Program-made: the position numbers and the translations under genes
Assembly: GCA_964386705.1 (NCBI GenBank)
Contig: CAYLTY010000041.1
Coordinates: 1 to 45,698, forward strand
Length of the DNA stretch: 45,698 bases
From: AM-0621 sp964386705
GTDB taxonomy: Bacteria; Planctomycetota; Planctomycetia; Planctomycetales; Planctomycetaceae
Reading direction: 5' to 3'
Part shown: positions 40,751 through 45,698 of the stretch, piece after piece
How the letters are laid out: the number at the start of each line of letters is the position of its first letter
How positions within the stretch are numbered: the first letter of the stretch is position 1
Notes under the pieces: generated by a model
The model's database searches: none
What the model saw: the letters and a program-made list of their open reading frames with translations, nothing else
Told to the model about the DNA's origin: nothing

Positions 40751-42880
40751 ATGCCGGAACCGATCGGCGCTGAAAAGCGCGGGACATTGAACTTACTGAG
40801 AGGACTGATTTTCCCGGTCCTCGTTGTGGCTTCGGTAGTGGTCATCCTGCTGCCTCTGCCACCGGTGTTCATTGACCTGTTTCTGGCCTGCAACATCACG
40901 GCCTCGGTCCTGATCCTGCTGACGACCATCTACGTCGCGAAACCGCTGGAATTCAGCGTATTTCCGGCGCTACTGCTGGGCACAACGCTGGTGCGGCTGG
41001 TGTTGAATCTCGCGTCCACGCGACTGATTCTCACGCACGGCGCGACCGAAAAAACTGCCGCTGCCGGGCACGTGATCGAAGCCTTCGGTGAGTTCGTTGC
41101 GGGCGACAAGCTCGTGGTGGGACTGATCCTGTTCTGCATTCTGATCGTGATCCAGTTCGTGGTGATCACGAAAGGTGCCGGCCGTATCAGTGAAGTGGCG
41201 GCTCGCTTCTTCCTGGACGGCATGCCCGGCAAGCAGATGGCGATCGACGCCGAATTGAATGCGCACCAACTGACGCCCGAGCAGGCGAAAGCCCGCCGCG
41301 CCGAAATTGCCGCTCAGGCGGACTTCTACGGAGCGATGGAAGGTGCCAGCAAGTTCGTCCGCGGTGACGCCATTGCCGGCATCCTCATTATGCTGATCAA
41401 CGTCCTCGGCGGCCTGTACGTCGGCGTGATCGAAAACAGCATGGGCCTGAAAGAGGCCGCTGAAGTCTTCACGAAATTGACCATCGGCGACGGTCTGGTG
41501 ACCCAGGTTCCGGCGTTCCTGATCTCGCTGGCCTCCGGCCTGATCGTGACCCGTACCTCCGCCGACAGCGACCTGCCCAGCGACGTCGTGGGACAGCTCT
41601 TCCATCATCCGATGGTCATGTTCCTGTCGGCCGGCTTCCTGCTGTTCCTGTCGATCACCGGGCTGCCAAAGCTGCCGCTGTTCGGACTGGCGGGTGCCTG
41701 CATCGTCGTGGGAACGATGCTGCAGAATCAGGCCAAAGTGGCTGAGGTCGAAGCCGAACGCAAAACCAAAGAGACTCCCGAGAAGAGCGACGATCAGAAG
41801 GCGGTCGATGGCTTGCACATCACGCCAATTCGTCTCGAGATCGGCACCGCGCTGGCTCAATTCCTCAACCCGAATCTGAACGATGACTTCAACGTCGCTC
41901 TGAAGCAGATGCGAGTTCGCATGGCTGAAGAGATGGGCGTGCTGCTGCCGTCGGTGCATGTGATCGACTATCCGTGGCTCGACCCGCGACAGTACGTGTT
42001 CTCCATTCGCGATGCCGAAGTAGCTCGCGGCGACCTGTGGCCGACTGGCCTGCTGGCCGTCGCGCTCAGTGGAGCCAAGGGTGAACTGCCAGGCTTCAAG
42101 ACGGCGGACCCGATCAACGGACGTCCGGCTTACTGGGTCGAACCGGCCTTCCGCGACCGAGCCGAACGCAACGGCTATCGCGTCGTCGAACCGATGGACC
42201 TGCTGCTTGCGCACCTGCAGGAAGTCTTCCGCAAGCACGCGGACGAACTGCTGACTCGCCAGCACGTGCACGAACTGGTCGGCAGCTTGAAACAGATTGC
42301 TCCGCAACTGGCCGCTGAAGCATCACCTGAGAAGGTCAAGATGCCGCTGATTCACGCCGTGCTGCGCAACCTGCTGACGGAACGAGTACCAGTGCGCGAT
42401 CTTGAAACCATTGTGCAGACCATTGTTGATAATCAGGACCGCGTGAAAACGCCGTTGATTCTGACGGAATATGTGCGGTCCGCACTGTGTCGCACCATCT
42501 GCCAGCGCAACTGCGAAGCCGATCGAGCTCTACATCCCGTGTGCTTCGAACCTGTGCTGGAAGAGTTCCTCAAGGGCAAGTTCGACATCAATCAAGACAC
42601 CGGAGACTTCATCAATCTGCTGACGCCGCAAGAGGCCGAAGCTGTGCTGATCGAAGTCAAGAAGTGCGTGCAGAAGCAACTGGATTCCGGTTTCAAGCCG
42701 GTCGTGCTGGCGTCGGTTCCGCATGTTCGGGTCGGCATGCGGCTGATCACCAAGACGAAGATTCCGAAGCTGGCCGTCATCGGGAGTCACGAAGTGCCGA
42801 CTGGCACCTCCGTGATCCCCGTGTGCTTTGCTTCGGCGGAATGCTTGCGACCGGTCCTGATGGCCGCCGCTCAGGCCTGA
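40751..42880 (+). CDS. flhA: Flagellar biosynthesis protein FlhA
   Basis: A 709-residue inner-membrane protein, the export-gate subunit of the flagellar type III secretion apparatus. The N-terminal half has about eight membrane helices (PVLVVASVVVILLPLPPVFIDLFLACNI...); the conserved cytoplasmic loop GAGRISEVAARFFLDGMPGKQMAIDAELNAH is diagnostic. The C-terminal half is the soluble cytoplasmic domain that binds chaperones and substrates (FLNPNLNDDFNVALKQMRVRMAEEMGVLLPSVHV...RPVLMAAAQA). The ATG at 40751 follows GGGGAGAGG and gives the family's usual length; a frame open from 40556 would add 65 unsupported residues. It is followed 50 bp later by flhF, suggesting a flagellar operon. Confidence 0.96.
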   Translation: MPEPIGAEKRGTLNLLRGLIFPVLVVASVVVILLPLPPVFIDLFLACNITASVLILLTTIYVAKPLEFSVFPALLLGTTLVRLVLNLASTRLILTHGATEKTAAAGHVIEAFGEFVAGDKLVVGLILFCILIVIQFVVITKGAGRISEVAARFFLDGMPGKQMAIDAELNAHQLTPEQAKARRAEIAAQADFYGAMEGASKFVRGDAIAGILIMLINVLGGLYVGVIENSMGLKEAAEVFTKLTIGDGLVTQVPAFLISLASGLIVTRTSADSDLPSDVVGQLFHHPMVMFLSAGFLLFLSITGLPKLPLFGLAGACIVVGTMLQNQAKVAEVEAERKTKETPEKSDDQKAVDGLHITPIRLEIGTALAQFLNPNLNDDFNVALKQMRVRMAEEMGVLLPSVHVIDYPWLDPRQYVFSIRDAEVARGDLWPTGLLAVALSGAKGELPGFKTADPINGRPAYWVEPAFRDRAERNGYRVVEPMDLLLAHLQEVFRKHADELLTRQHVHELVGSLKQIAPQLAAEASPEKVKMPLIHAVLRNLLTERVPVRDLETIVQTIVDNQDRVKTPLILTEYVRSALCRTICQRNCEADRALHPVCFEPVLEEFLKGKFDINQDTGDFINLLTPQEAEAVLIEVKKCVQKQLDSGFKPVVLASVPHVRVGMRLITKTKIPKLAVIGSHEVPTGTSVIPVCFASAECLRPVLMAAAQA

Positions 42881-42930
42881 CAGCCACGTAATTTGTTTAC
42901 TACCTCATTATCAATAAACCGCCCATAACC

Positions 42931-44541
42931 ATGAACGAGATCAAGACATTCCGAGCTGCATCCATGCAAGAAGCATTGATGCTTGTCCGCCGCGAACTCG
43001 GCATGGAGGCGGTGATTCTCCATACGAAGCAGTTGAGCCATCGGCGCTTGCTGCCGTTCCTGAAGCCGCGTCAGGAAGTGGAGATCACAGCGGGCGTCGG
43101 TGCCAATCTGCGAGCTGCCAACGCCAAACCTGAACCAGTTCGGCCAGAGCCTGTGGCCATCAAACCGGCTCCCCAACCCGTCGCGCCGCCGAAACCGCTG
43201 GTCGACGACGATGATGAGGGCCTGACCGGCATCTCCAAAGCCGCGAAGCTGGCTGCGGAACTGGAACGCCGTCACGCCGAAAAGCTCAAACTGCAGCAGA
43301 GTATCCAGTCCATCGAGAACATGACTGGCACCAAGGCAATCTCGCCCGAGCAGGCGGATGAACTCTGGTCGAAGGAAGCTCCACAGGCCCGCCAGCAGAA
43401 GCCGCCCGTCGAAACCAATCACCTCAAAGCTTTTGCCGACAACGGCCCAGCCTTAGACAGCCGTGACCAGCGCGAACCTGCACCGTCGCGACTGCCAGTT
43501 CAGCCAACGCCAGCACCAAGCCCCGAAACGGCGACCCGTCGCGAGCCTGCGGCGGCGAAGGTTTCTACGGATCAAGCCGCTCACCTGCTAGCCGCCATGA
43601 ATGCCGCGGCAGCGAGCTCTCAAGCTGCGAATACCAATAACGCCACCCCCGTAGTTGCTGAGTTGACTCAAAAGCTCGACGCCCTGCAGAAGATGGTGGA
43701 AAGCCTCGCCCGGACTTCACAATTACGCACCGGCGATGAGATCCCGGCAGAGTTGTTTGATATTTATACCAATTTGATCGATGCAGACATTGAAGATGAT
43801 CTCGCGCGGGAAATGACTTTCCGGCTAAAGCAGGAATGCACGCCGGATCAATTGCATGATACTGCCGCCACTCGAGCTATCCTGTCGGCGATGGTTGAGA
43901 AAGACATCCGCTGCGCGAATCCCATCCGACCCTCGAACGGACGTCGCAAGGTCGTTGCGTTGGTCGGTCCGACGGGCGTGGGCAAGACCACGACCATCGC
44001 CAAGCTGGCCGCCAACTTCCGCCTCCGTGACGGTATCAAAATGGGCCTGGTGACCGTTGATACCTACCGCATCGCAGCCGTTGAGCAATTGCGGACCTAC
44101 GCTGAAATCATCGACCTGCCCATGAAGGTCGTGACCACCTCGCAGGATATGCGCCGCGCTCTCGACGAACTGTCAGGACTCGACCTAGTGCTGATCGACA
44201 CCGCCGGTCGTAGTCCACGCGACGAGCTGAAAATCCAGGAACTCAAGCAGATGCTCGGTGAAGCACAGATCGACGAAGTACATCTCGTCATGAGCCTCAC
44301 CGCCAGTGTCCGCAGCATCCGTATGACCGCCGAACAGTTCGGCCCGGTCAATCCAACAGCTCTCGTCCTGACCAAACTCGACGAAGCCGCCGGCATGGGT
44401 TGCCTGCTTTCTGTATCACGTCAGGTCCAACTGCCACTGAGCTACCTCACCACCGGCCAAGATGTCCCCGACGACATCGAACCGGCTCACCCGAATCGAG
44501 TTTCCCGACTGGTGCTCGGCCAGGACCGTCTCTTCGATTAG
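42931..44541 (+). CDS. flhF: Flagellar GTPase FlhF
   Basis: A 536-residue SRP-type GTPase that helps place the flagellum. The N-terminus MNEIKTFRAASMQEALMLVRRELGMEAVILHTKQ fits FlhF. A long low-complexity Pro/Ala-rich region (about 60-230) precedes the NG domain. GTP-binding motifs: G1 GPTGVGKTTT (about residue 346), then DTYRIAAVEQLRTYAEI (about 377) and DTAGRSPRD; the specificity motif is TKLDEAAGMG. It works with FlhG, encoded 194 bp downstream. There is no clear Shine-Dalgarno before the ATG. Confidence 0.95.
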   Translation: MNEIKTFRAASMQEALMLVRRELGMEAVILHTKQLSHRRLLPFLKPRQEVEITAGVGANLRAANAKPEPVRPEPVAIKPAPQPVAPPKPLVDDDDEGLTGISKAAKLAAELERRHAEKLKLQQSIQSIENMTGTKAISPEQADELWSKEAPQARQQKPPVETNHLKAFADNGPALDSRDQREPAPSRLPVQPTPAPSPETATRREPAAAKVSTDQAAHLLAAMNAAAASSQAANTNNATPVVAELTQKLDALQKMVESLARTSQLRTGDEIPAELFDIYTNLIDADIEDDLAREMTFRLKQECTPDQLHDTAATRAILSAMVEKDIRCANPIRPSNGRRKVVALVGPTGVGKTTTIAKLAANFRLRDGIKMGLVTVDTYRIAAVEQLRTYAEIIDLPMKVVTTSQDMRRALDELSGLDLVLIDTAGRSPRDELKIQELKQMLGEAQIDEVHLVMSLTASVRSIRMTAEQFGPVNPTALVLTKLDEAAGMGCLLSVSRQVQLPLSYLTTGQDVPDDIEPAHPNRVSRLVLGQDRLFD

Positions 44542-44560
44542 CAATCATTAAGGTATCAAA

Positions 44561-44604
44561 CTCCCCTCGCCCCGGTAACGGGGAGAGGGGTCGGGGGTGA
44601 GGGG
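44561..44604 (-). repeat. GC-rich dispersed palindrome, copy d
   Basis: Fourth copy, in the opposite orientation to the others. It starts 19 bp after the flhF stop and could cut or slow transcription into flhG, which would weaken the flhF-flhG coupling. Its reverse complement matches copy c at all but one of the 44 positions. Confidence 0.85.
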
Positions 44605-44618
44605 CAAGCAATCCCTCA

Positions 44619-44653
44619 GCCACAGATCAAACACAGATGTAACACGGATAATG
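44619..44653 (+). repeat. Tandem 11-nt repeats (CACAGAT-type)
   Basis: Three imperfect 11-nt units, each starting CACAGAT or CACGGAT, follow copy d of the GC-rich palindrome. CACAGATGAACACAGAT-type dispersed repeats are familiar from many bacterial genomes and, as I recall, from the neighbourhood of GxxExxY genes; this is a short degenerate example. Confidence 0.55.
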
Positions 44654-44735
44654 TAAGAAAGTCAGACGCGGCTCTACTTCCCAATCACCCGCGCCTCTTC
44701 GGGCCTATCAACACTCAATTCACACTCCTTACATC

Positions 44736-45623
44736 ATGGTCGACCAAGCCAAAATCCTGCGAGGGCTCGTTGAGCAACGCCAGACCGTCACACCACCGTC
44801 TGCCGCCGAATTCCGTCGTCGTGCCCGCACGCTGGCGGTCGTCAGTGGCAAAGGCGGCGTCGGCAAGAGTGTCATCGCGCTCAATCTGGCGATCGCATTC
44901 GCACGGCTCGGCAAGTCTGTTTGCTTGCTCGATGCCTGCCTGGGACTGGGCAGCATCGACCTGCTCTGCGGACTGAACGGCTATTGGAATCTGTCTCACG
45001 TAGTGACCGGTGCCCGCAGCTTGAACGACGTGCTGCTGAACGGTCCCGAGGGTGTAAAAATCGTCTGCGGTGCCAGCGGCCTGGTGGACCTCGCCGATTG
45101 TCCCGAGATGGTGCAACGCAATCTCATCCTTCAAATGGAAGAGATTGAACGCACGCACGACATCCTCATCATTGATACCAGCACCGGCATCCATCGCGCC
45201 GTGCGGCAATTCGTCACCGCCGCCGATCAAGCCCTCGTGGTGACAATGCCCGAAACCACCGCCATCGCAGATGCCTATGCGACGGTTAAAGCTCTCTCAT
45301 CGCCGGACGCACCGCCGATTGATCTCATCGTCAATCAGGCTGAGTCGCTGCAGCAGGCCAAGCTGATCGCCGGTCGCATTCAGCAGACTTCGAAGGCCTT
45401 TTTGCGAACTCCGATCGCACTGGCCGGACACATCACTCGCGACGCTGCCGTGGTGCGTTCGGTCGCGTCACGCAAACCCTTCCTGGTGGAATCACCCAAT
45501 TGCACCGCTGCGGCTGACATCCAGCAGATGGCCAAACGCCTGCTGAGCACCGCCGGTTCGCTGAGTACCTTCCAGTCCTACTTCGACCGCTTCTGGCACA
45601 ACCAGCGCGGCAAGGTGGCTTAG
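44736..45623 (+). CDS. flhG: FlhG/FleN, MinD-like ATPase controlling flagellar number
   Basis: A 295-residue P-loop ATPase of the MinD/ParA group. The deviant Walker A is SGKGGVGKS (about residues 37-45), followed by LNLAIAFARLGKSVCLLDACLGLGSIDLLCGL, where the usual Asp of 'D.D.GL' reads DACLGLG, then DILIIDTSTGIH in the Walker B region. With FlhF it sets flagellum number and place. The N-terminal helix (AKILRGLVEQRQ) fits the FlhF-activating region. The C-terminus has an amphipathic stretch that may bind membrane. The ribosome binding site is weak. Confidence 0.93.
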   Translation: MVDQAKILRGLVEQRQTVTPPSAAEFRRRARTLAVVSGKGGVGKSVIALNLAIAFARLGKSVCLLDACLGLGSIDLLCGLNGYWNLSHVVTGARSLNDVLLNGPEGVKIVCGASGLVDLADCPEMVQRNLILQMEEIERTHDILIIDTSTGIHRAVRQFVTAADQALVVTMPETTAIADAYATVKALSSPDAPPIDLIVNQAESLQQAKLIAGRIQQTSKAFLRTPIALAGHITRDAAVVRSVASRKPFLVESPNCTAAADIQQMAKRLLSTAGSLSTFQSYFDRFWHNQRGKVA

Positions 45624-45629
45624 CTCGCC

Positions 45630-45698
45630 TTACTTCTTTGCTCGTAGCTCCAGAACCGCCTGAGCCGTGGCTTTACCGATCGCACACAGCGTCTTAGG
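45630..45698 (-). CDS. C-terminal end of an unidentified protein (partial)
   Basis: A minus-strand open frame runs into the window end and stops at 45630-45632 (TAA), encoding 22 residues that end in LELRAKK. It is convergent with flhG. The length is too short to identify a family. Partial; start lies outside the window. Confidence 0.4.
   Translation of the reverse strand, partial: PKTLCAIGKATAQAVLELRAKK

Noticed and set aside
40970..42307. A 445-codon minus-strand ORF antisense to flhA
   Set aside because: Shadow frame; His/Gln-rich composition typical of antisense translation of GC-rich genes.

Overview
The window comes from a planctomycete. The 16S rRNA gene at its left edge contains a site that matches, as I recall it, the Planctomycetes probe Pla46 (734-751). 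The protein content agrees: two secreted PSCyt1/PSCyt2/PSD1 (DUF1549/DUF1553) cytochrome-like proteins, a DUF1501 protein, a DUF1559 pilin-like protein with the H-X9-DG motif, many Tat- or Sec-exported enzymes, and a GC-rich genome with long antisense shadow ORFs. Genus cannot be fixed from what is visible.

Layout. 1-1047 (minus): 5' half of 16S rRNA, its leader with three hairpins and a boxA-like element, and a near-consensus promoter. 1271-3793: first PSD1-type gene. 3794-5475: a mosaic of a small hypothetical gene with an attC-like site at its stop, a WD40-like fragment, and a 92-bp second copy of the 3' end of the preceding PSD1 gene. 5654-9714 (minus): fused cobA-hemD, a membrane protein, a small lipoprotein, a DUF1559 protein. 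10072-14326: M81 (MlrC-like) peptidase, small membrane protein, TIM-barrel isomerase-like protein, Bfd-like [2Fe-2S] protein, WD40 lipoprotein. 14617-15897 (minus): PPi-type phosphofructokinase with a clear terminator. 16289-21630: a PSD1 protein with an inserted LamG-like domain and a DUF1501 protein, separated by a nucleotidyltransferase-like gene. 21631-25858: two exported hypotheticals, a GNAT acetyltransferase, a Tat-exported alpha/beta hydrolase. 26039-30516: APC permease and a GH63-type glucosidase. 30529-31106: a GxxExxY nuclease-fold gene inside imperfect terminal inverted repeats. 31119-35896 (minus): hypothetical, TPR-REC response regulator, ECF-like sigma factor, ABC-2 permease, Uma2 protein. 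36032-40276: thiC, a dihydrouridine synthase, a squalene-cyclase-repeat protein. 40751-45623: flhA, flhF, flhG, the flagellar export gate plus the two NTPases that set flagellar position and number.

Most of the window is chromosomal housekeeping and typical planctomycete exported proteins. The unusual content lies in the repeats and gene fragments. (1) A GxxExxY gene is bounded by 46-bp imperfect inverted repeats, and 3 kb away a gene-less 209-bp element has 36-bp inverted repeats of the same sequence family. This looks like an autonomous/non-autonomous pair. (2) Two different genes have an extra degenerate copy of their own 3' coding end nearby; in the PSD1 case all three differences are synonymous. 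(3) A GC-rich palindrome occurs four times, each time just past the 3' end of a gene. No CRISPR array, phage, transposase or biosynthetic cluster was seen.
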